39,314 bases of DNA from UBA288 sp964461885 (GTDB lineage: Archaea > Halobacteriota > Methanomicrobia > Methanomicrobiales > Methanospirillaceae): the NCBI GenBank assembly GCA_964461885.1, contig CAYWVY010000010.1, forward strand, positions 1-39,314. The letters are read 5' to 3'. The translations under genes were made by a program, and so were the position numbers. This document shows, in pieces, positions 22,123 through 29,053 of this stretch. The notes beneath the pieces were generated by a model. That model had not been told where the DNA came from and did not search any database. It saw only the letters and a program-made list of their open reading frames with translations. Each line of letters begins with the position of its first letter. Position 1 is the stretch's first letter.

Positions 22123-23391
22123 ATGGTACAGTTCGATCCTCTCTCGGCCGCATTTTTCGGCATCTGCATCCTTCTCGCGGCCTTCTTTGCCAGCGCTGAG
22201 GTCGCGCTGATCTCGATCTCCCGGGCCCGTGTCCGAACGCTCGTCAACGACCACCGCCGCGGAGCGACCGCCCTCGCCGAGCTCCGCGCCGACCCGGACC
22301 GGATCCTGATCACGACCCTGATCGGGACCACCTTCGTCTGCGTCGCGGCTGCCGCGCTCGCGACCGAGGTCGCGCTCGCCGAGTTTGGCCCGAAAGGCGT
22401 GCCCCTCGCGATCGCCGGCACGGCCCTCGCCCTACTCGTGGTGGGCCAGATCGGCCCCATGATCGTTGCGGCCCGCTTCCTCGACGGCGTGGCGCTCCGG
22501 TCGGCCGGCCCGATCCTGTTCCTCTCGCGAATAGTCTCGCCCGTCGTCCGGGTGCTGAACCGGCTATCGAGCACGATCGGGACGGCGGACGCGAACGGCG
22601 AGCCGGCCGTCACGGAGGACGAGATCCGGGAGTGGATCGATGTAGGCAAGAAGGAGGGCACCATTGAGCAGGGCGAGCAGGTGATGCTGTACAACGTGCT
22701 CGATTTCGGGGAGACGACCGCGCGCGAGGTGATGACCCCGCGCATGGACGTCACCATGGTCGAGGATACAATCACGCTCGAGTCGACGCTGACCGTCTTC
22801 CACGAGACCGGGATCTCTCGTCTCCCGGTCTACCACGAGCGCGTGGACAACCCGGTCGGGGTGTTGAACATCAAGGACGTCTACGCGGCCGTCGTGACGC
22901 GCACGCCCAACGTCCGGATCACCGATCTCGCCTACGACCCGTACTTCGTGCCCGAGACCAAGAAGATCGACGATCTGCTCCGTGAACTCCAGGTCCGCAA
23001 GGTTCCGATGGCGATAGTCATGGATGAGTACGGTGGCTTCGTCGGGATCGTGACGATCGAAGACATCCTTGAGGAGCTCGTCGGCGATATCATGGACGAG
23101 TTCGACGAGGAGGAGCGCTCAATCGAGCCCGGGGGCGAGGGGATCTACCTCGTCGACGCCTCGGTCTGGGTCGAGGACCTGAACGAACGGCTCGGCGTCG
23201 AGCTTCCCACGGGGGACGCGTACGAGACGATCGGGGGGCTCCTGATCGATCGGCTCGGCCACATACCCCACCCCGGCGAGACGGTCGTTCTCGACGAGTC
23301 GGGGACGACGCTCGTCGTGATGCAGATGCGTGGAAAGCGGATCGTCCGGATCAAGCTCCTTCTCCCTTCTCCGGGCGGAGAGAACCGTTAA
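22123..23391 (+). CDS. CorC/CNNM-type membrane protein with CBS domains
   Basis: A 422-residue protein of the hemolysin C/CorC/CNNM family. It has an N-terminal DUF21 membrane domain (about residues 5-190, with AAFFASAEVALISISRARVR and three to four helices), a CBS-domain pair (about 200-325, starting REVMTPRMDVTMVE and including GISRLPVYHERVDNPVGVLN and MAIVMDEYGGFVGIVTIEDIL) and the C-terminal CorC_HlyC domain (about 345-415, DLNERLGVELPTGDAYETIG). Relatives export Mg2+ or Na+ or regulate cation levels; CBS pairs bind adenine nucleotides. An in-frame GTG at 22114 is an alternative start three codons earlier. It has its own TATA boxes. Confidence 0.9.
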   Translation: MVQFDPLSAAFFGICILLAAFFASAEVALISISRARVRTLVNDHRRGATALAELRADPDRILITTLIGTTFVCVAAAALATEVALAEFGPKGVPLAIAGTALALLVVGQIGPMIVAARFLDGVALRSAGPILFLSRIVSPVVRVLNRLSSTIGTADANGEPAVTEDEIREWIDVGKKEGTIEQGEQVMLYNVLDFGETTAREVMTPRMDVTMVEDTITLESTLTVFHETGISRLPVYHERVDNPVGVLNIKDVYAAVVTRTPNVRITDLAYDPYFVPETKKIDDLLRELQVRKVPMAIVMDEYGGFVGIVTIEDILEELVGDIMDEFDEEERSIEPGGEGIYLVDASVWVEDLNERLGVELPTGDAYETIGGLLIDRLGHIPHPGETVVLDESGTTLVVMQMRGKRIVRIKLLLPSPGGENR

Positions 23392-23410
23392 GCCGGCCCG
23401 GCCCGAGTAC

Positions 23411-24037
23411 ATGGGCATGATGCGGTGCGCGGTTCTCGCGTCGGGGCGCGGGTCGGACTTCCAGGCTATCTGCGATGCGGTCGCGGCCGGCACCTGCCCG
23501 GTCGAGCTGGTCCGGCTCATCACGGACAACCCATCCGCCCCCGTGATCGAGCGCGCAGAGCGTGTGGGGGTCCCGGTCGCGGTCGTCGACCGTCCCGCGT
23601 ACTCCGATCGCGAGGCCTACGAGGCGGCCCTCTGCGCTGCGATGGCGTCGTCGGGGGCCGAGCTCTTCGTGCTGGCCGGATACATGCGCCTCCTCTCTCC
23701 CGAGACCGTCAGGGCGTTTCCGAACCGGATGATCAACATCCACCCGGCCCTGCTCCCGGCCTTTCCGGGCCTCCGGGCGCCGGCCCAGGCCGTCGAGCAC
23801 GGCGTCCGGTTCTCGGGCTGCACGGTTCACCTCGTCACCGAGGAGATGGATGCGGGGCCGATCATCCTCCAGGCCTGCGTCCCCGTCCACGAGGACGACG
23901 ACGCGGAATCGCTCGCGGCCCGGATCCTGGCCGAGGAGCACCGTATCCTCCCCGAGGCGATCCGGCTCTACGCGGAAGGCCGGCTCGTACGCGAAGGACG
24001 GCGCGTCCGTATCCTTCCGCCCGCGACAGGCTCATGA
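23411..24037 (+). CDS. purN: Phosphoribosylglycinamide formyltransferase
   Basis: Third step of purine synthesis: transfers a formyl group from 10-formyl-tetrahydrofolate (or the methanogen equivalent) to GAR. The 208-residue length fits PurN. Visible motifs are ASGRGSDFQAI (GAR phosphate binding), LAGYMRLLSPE, the catalytic INIHPALLPAFPG containing Asn and His, and VTEEMDAGPII with the catalytic Asp. Three ATG codons (23411, 23417, 23420) compete for the start; the second or third gives the shortest lead-in to the first strand. It lies 19 bases after the CorC-like gene. Confidence 0.94.
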   Translation: MGMMRCAVLASGRGSDFQAICDAVAAGTCPVELVRLITDNPSAPVIERAERVGVPVAVVDRPAYSDREAYEAALCAAMASSGAELFVLAGYMRLLSPETVRAFPNRMINIHPALLPAFPGLRAPAQAVEHGVRFSGCTVHLVTEEMDAGPIILQACVPVHEDDDAESLAARILAEEHRILPEAIRLYAEGRLVREGRRVRILPPATGS

Positions 24038-24074
24038 GCCGACAGGGCGCATGGGAACTGGACTATCGGCAGCG

Positions 24075-24575
24075 ATGAAGGCGAAAGGGCATCAGCAGCG
24101 GCAGACCAAACGGATCGCAGCGGAACGGATCCGTCATCTCTTCGAGACCGCGGAGCGTTTCTCGGCGACCGAACCGTCGTGGAGCGATCGGTGCGTCGCG
24201 GTGGCACGGGCGATCGCGATGCGTCAGCGGCTCCGGCTCGAGTGGGAGCAGCGCCGGTCCTTCTGCCACGAGTGCCACGCCTACCTCAGGTTCGGGACGA
24301 ACGCCCGCGTCCGGGTCAGGGACGGCCACGTGACCGTGACCTGCCTGGTCTGCGGCAACTGCATGCGCTATGGAACGGGACGGCATGAACGACGGGAATC
24401 GAATGCAGGACCTGAAGCCGACCTGCTGGATCGGCAAGCGGGGAATCACCGACGCGATGATCGAGGAGATCGTCCGCCAGGTGAAGGATCGAAAAGTGAT
24501 CAAGGTCAAGTGGCTCGGCCACACCGAAGTGGACCCCCAGGCGATCGCGGAGGCGAGCGGGACCGAGCTCGTTGA
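24075..24575 (+). CDS. rnp4: Ribonuclease P protein component 4 (Rpp21/Rpr2), with run-on C-terminus
   Basis: Protein subunit of archaeal RNase P, which matures tRNA 5' ends. The N-terminal half has the family's helices (AAERIRHLFETAERFS, SDRCVAVARAIAMRQRL) and the zinc ribbon is formed by FCHECHAYL and VTCLVCGNCMRYG. A normal Rnp4 ends about here, near residue 100. In this window the frame stays open to 24575, adding about 65 Arg/Gly/Asp-rich residues that lie wholly over the next gene in another frame. The extension is probably not functional: either a stop codon was lost by mutation or sequence error, or the overlap is real. ATG 24075 is the natural start. Confidence 0.85.
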   Translation: MKAKGHQQRQTKRIAAERIRHLFETAERFSATEPSWSDRCVAVARAIAMRQRLRLEWEQRRSFCHECHAYLRFGTNARVRVRDGHVTVTCLVCGNCMRYGTGRHERRESNAGPEADLLDRQAGNHRRDDRGDRPPGEGSKSDQGQVARPHRSGPPGDRGGERDRAR

Positions 24576-24618
24576 AGTCCGTGGGCACACGCTTGTGCTC
24601 CGGGAACGGCGCCGATAA
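24370..24618 (+). CDS. YhbY/CRM-domain RNA-binding protein
   Basis: An 82-residue protein with one CRM domain: LKPTCWIGKRGITDAMIEEI carries the RNA-binding GKRG loop, followed by DRKVIKVKWLG and VDPQAIAEASGTELVEVRGHTLVL (shortened). In bacteria YhbY associates with pre-50S particles; in archaea it sits with rnp4 and rps19e, as here. The start may be ATG 24370, which overlaps the rnp4 frame, or the internal ATG 24403 (MQDLKPTCW), which would trim 11 unconserved residues. Confidence 0.9.
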   Translation: MERDGMNDGNRMQDLKPTCWIGKRGITDAMIEEIVRQVKDRKVIKVKWLGHTEVDPQAIAEASGTELVEVRGHTLVLRERRR

Positions 24619-24637
24619 AGGTGCCCGGCTCGAAATG

Positions 24638-24648
24638 CATAAAAACCC
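24638..24648 (+). promoter_or_regulatory. TATA box of the rps19e operon
   Basis: GCATAAAAACC, preceded by the purine-rich CGAAAT that suits a BRE, lies about 65 bases before rps19e. A GGAG binding site precedes the ATG. It likely drives much of the long gene run to 33.5 kb. Confidence 0.6.
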
Positions 24649-24705
24649 TCCCCGCAAATACGTAAAGACTGTTGCGTGCAGACGTGTTGACAGTGAGGAG
24701 ACCAG

Positions 24706-25143
24706 ATGACAACGGTATATGACGTTCCGGCAGACCAGCTGATCCCGCGCGTCGCGACGGAACTGAAGGGCCGGCCGGAGCTGGCACCGCCCGCGTGGGC
24801 GGAGTTCGCCAAGACCGGCGTACACAAAGAGATGCCCCCTGAAGACCCCGACTGGTGGTTCATGCGGGCGGCCGCGGTCCTCCGCCGGGTCTACATCGAC
24901 GGCCCGGTCGGAGTCCAGCGCATGCGCACATTCTACGGCGGACGCAAGAACCGCGGTGCGAGGCCGAACGCCTTCCGGAAGGGATCCGGGTCCGTGATCC
25001 GCGAGCAGCTCCAGCAGCTCGAAGCGGCCGGGCTCATCCTGAAGCGGAAGGAGGGCGGTCGCACCGTCTCGCCGGCGGGCATGTCCTTCCTGGACGGGAT
25101 CGCACACGAATTGAAGACGACCGCGCCGCCGCAGGACGCGTAA
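24706..25143 (+). CDS. rps19e: 30S ribosomal protein S19e
   Basis: The 145-residue protein shows the family blocks DVPADQLIPRVATELK, PPAWAEFAKTGVHKEMPPED, WWFMRAAAVLRRVYIDGPVG, RTFYGGRKNRGARPNAF-like MRTFYGGRKNRGARPNAFRK and a C-terminal winged-helix DGIAHELK. It helps assemble the small subunit head. It has a strong GGAG binding site and begins the long translation operon. Confidence 0.97.
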   Translation: MTTVYDVPADQLIPRVATELKGRPELAPPAWAEFAKTGVHKEMPPEDPDWWFMRAAAVLRRVYIDGPVGVQRMRTFYGGRKNRGARPNAFRKGSGSVIREQLQQLEAAGLILKRKEGGRTVSPAGMSFLDGIAHELKTTAPPQDA

Positions 25144-25159
25144 CACGCCGGAGGCGCCC

Positions 25160-25489
25160 ATGGTGGATGACGAGCTCGCGGAGATTCGACGGCGGCGGTC
25201 GGCCGAGCTCCAGAGCCAGGCGATGGACCAGCAGATCGCCGAGGAGGAGCGCGAACGGGCCCGCACCGCGGTGCAGATGGCGCTCATGGAGATCCTTGAG
25301 CCCGAGGCCCGGGAACGCCTCAATACGATCCGGCTGACCCGCCCCGAGTTCGCGGCCGGTGTCGAGCAGCAGCTGATCATGCTCGCGCGCCAGGGGCGCA
25401 TCCGGCAGAAGATCACGGACGAGCAGCTCAAAGGGCTCCTTGCGCAACTGATCCCGGCCAAGCGGGACTTCAATATCGTTCGCAAATGA
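25160..25489 (+). CDS. PDCD5-family DNA-binding protein
   Basis: A 109-residue helical protein of the PDCD5/TFAR19 family, conserved in archaea next to rps19e. Family traits are EIRRRRSAELQSQA, the acidic-basic helix QQIAEEERERARTAVQ, ILEPEARERLNTIRLTRPE and a C-terminal QITDEQLKGLL-like KITDEQLKGLLAQL segment. It is proposed to bind double-stranded DNA; its role in archaea is unclear. It overlaps the following gene by 4 bases. Confidence 0.93.
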   Translation: MVDDELAEIRRRRSAELQSQAMDQQIAEEERERARTAVQMALMEILEPEARERLNTIRLTRPEFAAGVEQQLIMLARQGRIRQKITDEQLKGLLAQLIPAKRDFNIVRK

Positions 25490-26076
25490 TGAAGGCAGGA
25501 GTGCTGTTCAGCGGGGGCAAGGACTCCGCGCTCGCTGCGCTCCTGCTCGCTCCGCACTACGAGGTGGAGGTCGTCACCTTCGCCTCGGTGGCGGGGCGAA
25601 ACCTGGATGCCGTCAAAGCGGCCGGCGCGGCACTCGGGCTGGCATGGCGCAGAGAGACCCTCCCCGACGAGATCCTCGGGGCCGCCCTCGACCGGATCGC
25701 CGCCGACGGGTATCCGAACAATGCGATCAACCTCGTGCACCGCTGGGCGCTCGAAGCGCTGGCCCGGGAGTATCCCGTCGTGGCCGACGGCACCCGGTTC
25801 GATGACCGGGTGCCAATGCTCGGCCCGGACGAGGCCCGCTCCCTGATGGACCGGTGCGGTTGCGCCTATGTCCGCCCCCTGCTCGGGTTTCCCCGGGCGG
25901 AGGTGGACCGGCTCGTCGGCCGATACCTCGTCGTCGAGCGAGGCGAGACCGGGACGATCCCGAACGGCGACTACGAATGCGAACTGAGGGCGGGGCTCCG
26001 GGAACGCGGGATCGACCCGACCCCGATCTTCCCTCCGTCGCACGAACAGACCCTGGTGCGGGGCAGAAAGGGCTAA
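25486..26076 (+). CDS. PP-loop superfamily ATPase (COG1365-like) within the ribosomal operon
   Basis: A 196-residue N-type ATP pyrophosphatase. The PP-loop SGGKDSALAALLLA lies at residues 9-22, and the substrate-side segments include VVADGTRFDDRVPML (about 99-113) and the CGCAYVRPLLGFPRAEVDRLV stretch (shortened). The closest group I know is the archaeal COG1365 predicted ATPases, found beside rpl39e/rpl31e in euryarchaea. PP-loop enzymes adenylate a carbonyl or tRNA base before thiolation or amidation, so an RNA or protein modification is possible; the substrate is unknown. Two adjacent ATGs (25486 and 25489) offer the start, overlapping the PDCD5 stop. Confidence 0.82.
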   Translation: MMKAGVLFSGGKDSALAALLLAPHYEVEVVTFASVAGRNLDAVKAAGAALGLAWRRETLPDEILGAALDRIAADGYPNNAINLVHRWALEALAREYPVVADGTRFDDRVPMLGPDEARSLMDRCGCAYVRPLLGFPRAEVDRLVGRYLVVERGETGTIPNGDYECELRAGLRERGIDPTPIFPPSHEQTLVRGRKG

Positions 26077-26090
26077 CTGGAGGAACAGAT

Positions 26091-26243
26091 ATGTCAAGAT
26101 CAACAAAAGGTTTCAAGATTCGCCTCGGAAAGGCGACGCAGCAGAACCGTCGGGTTCCGGCCTGGGTGATGGTTCGGACCAAGCGTAACGTGGTCAGCCA
26201 CCCGAAGCGGCGCGCCTGGCGGCGCAGCTCACTGAAGGTGTGA
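26091..26243 (+). CDS. rpl39e: 50S ribosomal protein L39e
   Basis: A 50-residue, very basic protein lining the exit tunnel. The sequence MSRSTKGFKIRLGKATQQNR and the RAWRRSSLKV end are standard L39e. A GGAGG binding site lies 8 bases before ATG 26091. Its end touches the rpl31e start region. Confidence 0.97.
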   Translation: MSRSTKGFKIRLGKATQQNRRVPAWVMVRTKRNVVSHPKRRAWRRSSLKV

Positions 26244-26245
26244 TC

Positions 26246-26509
26246 ATGGTCGAGAAGATGAACGAGCAGATCTACGTGATCCCGCTCCGCGACACCAAGC
26301 GTGCGCCCCGGTGGCGCCGCGCCAACACGGCGATCAAGGACATCCGGTCCTTCCTCGTCCGGCACATGAAGAGCGAGGACGTCAAGCTCGACGCCTCGAT
26401 CAACGAGAAGGTCTGGGAGCGCGGCTCGAAGAAGCCGCCGCGCAAGATCCGCGTCCGGGCGATGAAGTTCGACGACGGCGAAGTCCAGGCCGAGCTCGCA
26501 ACGGAGTGA
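26246..26509 (+). CDS. rpl31e: 50S ribosomal protein L31e
   Basis: An 87-residue protein located by the exit tunnel. Typical segments are QIYVIPLRDTKRAPRWRRA, IKDIRSFLVRHMKSEDVKLD and KKPPRKIRVRAMKFDDGEV. ATG 26246 is chosen over the GTG at 26240, which overlaps the rpl39e stop, because GAAGGTG stands 5 bases upstream as the binding site. It lies 2 bases before the aIF6 gene. Confidence 0.96.
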   Translation: MVEKMNEQIYVIPLRDTKRAPRWRRANTAIKDIRSFLVRHMKSEDVKLDASINEKVWERGSKKPPRKIRVRAMKFDDGEVQAELATE

Positions 26510-26511
26510 GC

Positions 26512-27180
26512 ATGGAGCGGACGACGGCCTTAGGCGGCGATCCCCATATCGGGATCTTCTGCCGGGTGCTCGAGGAGATCGCGATCGTCTCGCCCGAAGC
26601 GCCCGACGAGTTCTGCGAGGCGCTCAGAGCGGCCCTTGACGTGGACCTCGTACGGACCACGATCCAGGGGAGCGCGATCGTCGGCTCGCTCGTGGCCGGC
26701 AACAGCCGGGCCGTCGTCGTGAGCGGGCTCGCGACGCCTGACGAGATCCGGGCGCTCGAGGACTACCGCGAGGTCTATCGCCTCGAGGGGACGATGAACG
26801 CGGCCGGGAACGTGATCCTGGCGAACGATCGCTTTGCGGCGGTCCACCCGGAGATGGAGCCCGACGTGCTCGAGGAGGTCAGGAGCCACCTCGGCGTCGA
26901 GGTGACCCGGCTCACGCTCGGCGGCATCAAGACCGTCGGGATGGCCGGGTACGCGACCAACCGGGGTGTCCTCGTCCACGCGCGGGCGACGCCGAGGGAG
27001 ATAGGACGGCTCGAGAGCGTGACCGATCTGCCGATCGGGACTGGTTCCGTCAACATGGGATCGGGTCTCGTCGGGACGGGCCTGCTCGCGAACTCGCGCG
27101 GCTACATTGCCGGAGACGAGACGAGCGGGTTCGAGCTCGGGCGGATCGCAGACGTATTCGGATTTGTTGAGGGTATATGA
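26512..27180 (+). CDS. eif6: Translation initiation factor aIF6
   Basis: The 222-residue protein binds the 50S subunit and blocks premature joining with 30S. The five-fold pseudosymmetric fold is reflected in repeated GTxxxGNxxxxN-like turns: IVGSLVAGNSRAVVVSGLAT, MNAAGNVILANDRFAAVHP and TGSVNMGSGLVGTGLLANSR. The start at ATG 26512 follows the rpl31e stop at once. The gene overlaps rplX by 4 bases in the usual archaeal order rpl31e-eif6-rplX-pfdA. Confidence 0.96.
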   Translation: MERTTALGGDPHIGIFCRVLEEIAIVSPEAPDEFCEALRAALDVDLVRTTIQGSAIVGSLVAGNSRAVVVSGLATPDEIRALEDYREVYRLEGTMNAAGNVILANDRFAAVHPEMEPDVLEEVRSHLGVEVTRLTLGGIKTVGMAGYATNRGVLVHARATPREIGRLESVTDLPIGTGSVNMGSGLVGTGLLANSRGYIAGDETSGFELGRIADVFGFVEGI

Positions 27181-27365
27181 TGCAGCAGTACGAAGTCAGT
27201 GGCACCTTCCGGTGCGGCGACGAATGGCGGCCGTACACGAAGACGGTCAGCGCCCCAAACGAGGCGCAGGCAGAGGAGCGAATTATGACGGCGATCGGCT
27301 CACGGCACCGCTTGAAGAGAATGTATATTACGATTGACGGTATCACGCCTCTCAGTGGTGAATGA
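27177..27365 (+). CDS. rplX: 50S ribosomal protein LX (L18a/L20a)
   Basis: A 62-residue protein with QYEVSGTFRCGDEWRPYTK at the N-terminus and AEERIMTAIGSRHRLKRMYI, the archaeal LX version of eukaryotic L18A. It overlaps aIF6 by 4 bases and the prefoldin gene by 8 bases. Confidence 0.92.
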   Translation: MMQQYEVSGTFRCGDEWRPYTKTVSAPNEAQAEERIMTAIGSRHRLKRMYITIDGITPLSGE

Positions 27366-27804
27366 GGTGGAGCGGGAAGTCCAGGTGCTCCAGCACTATC
27401 TGAACGAGTACGGTCAGCAGATGGAGATGCTCTCGCAGCAGCTCCAGATGATCGAGAACGGCCGGGCTGAGGCTGTTGCGGCCGTCGAGACACTGACCAC
27501 CCTCGCCTCGTCGGAAGACGGGACGGTCCTGCTGCCCGTGGGCGCCGGGGCCTCGATCCGTGTGAAGGTGCTCGAGCCGGACCGGGTCCTGCTCAGCATC
27601 GGGGCGAACGTGATCGTCGAGCGGCAGAACGCCGAGGCGAAGAGCTTCCTCGAGGACCGCATGCTCGAGATGGAAGCGTCGGGAAAACGGGTCGCCGAGA
27701 CCCTTGGTAAGATCCAGGGCCAGGCGAACGAGGTGGCGCGCCGGCTCGACCAGATCTACAGGGCGGTCCAGCAGGGGCAGGCCCCGCCGGCCCCGACCGG
27801 ATAA
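27358..27804 (+). CDS. pfdA: Prefoldin subunit alpha
   Basis: The 148-residue chaperone subunit has two long heptad-rich helices, residues 1-45 (VEREVQVLQHYLNEYGQQME) and about 100-140 (MLEMEASGKRVAETLGKIQ), around beta hairpins (VLLPVGAGASIRVKVLEPDRV). It forms the jellyfish-like hexamer with beta subunits and delivers unfolded proteins to the thermosome. GTG 27358 gives the usual (V)NEVEREVQ start inside the rplX end; GTG 27355 and TTG 27334 are in-frame alternatives. Confidence 0.93.
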   Translation: MNEVEREVQVLQHYLNEYGQQMEMLSQQLQMIENGRAEAVAAVETLTTLASSEDGTVLLPVGAGASIRVKVLEPDRVLLSIGANVIVERQNAEAKSFLEDRMLEMEASGKRVAETLGKIQGQANEVARRLDQIYRAVQQGQAPPAPTG

Positions 27805-27807
27805 CCC

Positions 27808-29052
27808 ATGTTCGAGGGGCTCAAGGGAAAGCTTGCAGGGGTCAAGTCGCGGCTCGGCGGCGTGATCAGCGAGAACGCCGAGGAGATCGAGACTCCGGTC
27901 GAGGTCACCCCAACGATCGAAGCCCCTGCGGCGGTCTCTCCGCCGACTGAACCGGCGGATGCGGCCCCCGAAGAGGCCCCTTCTTATTCTCCCGCCGATG
28001 TCGCGCCCGGACTCTCCGGGCCGGAGCCGGAAAAACGTTCCTGGTCGGGGCTCTTCCGCCGCTCGAAGGCCGGGCAACCGGACGAGCCGGCCCCTGCAGA
28101 ACCGCCGGCGCCGGAGACTGCTCCTGTTCCCGAAGCGGATGGCGAGGCCGTTCAGAAGGCCGGGCTCTTCACGAAACTGAAGGTGCTCGTGACCGAGCGC
28201 GAGCTGATCCTGAAGGAGGACGACGTGCGCGAGGTTCTCGACGAGCTCGAGCTCGTCCTGCTGGAGAGCGACGTGGCCCTGCCCGTGACCGAGGAGATCA
28301 TCGACCATGTCCGACGCGACCTCGTGGGCAGGCACCGGAAGTTCCGCGAGTCTCCCGACGAGATCGTGACCGGGACGCTCCGGGACGCCCTGCTCGAGGT
28401 GCTCGGGACGGGTTTCGACCTGCCCGGGTACATCAGGGGCCACGAGCGGCCCGTCCGGATCCTCTTCACGGGCGTGAACGGCACCGGGAAGACCACGACT
28501 GTCGCGAAGGTCGGCGCGTTCCTGAAGCGGGAGGGGTTCTCGGTCGTGATCGCGGCCGGCGACACCTTCCGCGCAGGCGCGATCGAGCAGATCGACATCC
28601 ACGCAGAGCGGCTCGGCATCCGGGTCATCCAGCACAAGCAGGGGGGCGACCCGTCGGCCGTCATCTTCGACGCGGTCGAGTACGCGCAGGCCCACAGTCT
28701 CGATGTCGTGCTCGCGGATACGGCCGGCCGATTCCACAACAAGCAGAACCTGATGAACCAGCTCGGCAAGATACGGCGCGTGATGAAGCCCGATCTCGTC
28801 TTCTACGTGGACGAGGCGATAGCCGGAAACGACGCGGTCATCCGGGCCGAAGAGTTCGACAGGACCGTGGGTGCGGACGGTATCGTCCTGACCAAGGCCG
28901 ACATGGACCCCAAGGGCGGGGCGGCGATCTCGATCGCGCACACGATCGGTAAGCCGCTCGTCTTCCTCGGGACCGGTCAGGGCTACGACGACCTCCAGCC
29001 GTTCACGCCGGCCGGAATGGTCGCGGACCTGCTCGGCACGGTGGAGGCCTGA
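27808..29052 (+). CDS. ftsY: Signal recognition particle receptor FtsY
   Basis: SRP-dependent targeting GTPase that docks SRP54 at the membrane. The 414 residues contain an N-terminal basic amphipathic start (MFEGLKGKLAGVKSRLGG), then an unusual acidic, proline-rich linker of about 85 residues (roughly 30-115, with repeated PAEPPAPETAP-like runs), the helical N domain (about 118-200) and the G domain. The G domain shows GVNGTGKTTTVAKVG, GDTFRAGAIEQ, ADTAGRFHNKQNL, TKADMDPKGGAAI and FLGTGQGYDDL. It ends one base before srp54, so the two targeting GTPases are made together. Confidence 0.96.
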   Translation: MFEGLKGKLAGVKSRLGGVISENAEEIETPVEVTPTIEAPAAVSPPTEPADAAPEEAPSYSPADVAPGLSGPEPEKRSWSGLFRRSKAGQPDEPAPAEPPAPETAPVPEADGEAVQKAGLFTKLKVLVTERELILKEDDVREVLDELELVLLESDVALPVTEEIIDHVRRDLVGRHRKFRESPDEIVTGTLRDALLEVLGTGFDLPGYIRGHERPVRILFTGVNGTGKTTTVAKVGAFLKREGFSVVIAAGDTFRAGAIEQIDIHAERLGIRVIQHKQGGDPSAVIFDAVEYAQAHSLDVVLADTAGRFHNKQNLMNQLGKIRRVMKPDLVFYVDEAIAGNDAVIRAEEFDRTVGADGIVLTKADMDPKGGAAISIAHTIGKPLVFLGTGQGYDDLQPFTPAGMVADLLGTVEA

Positions 29053-29053
29053 G

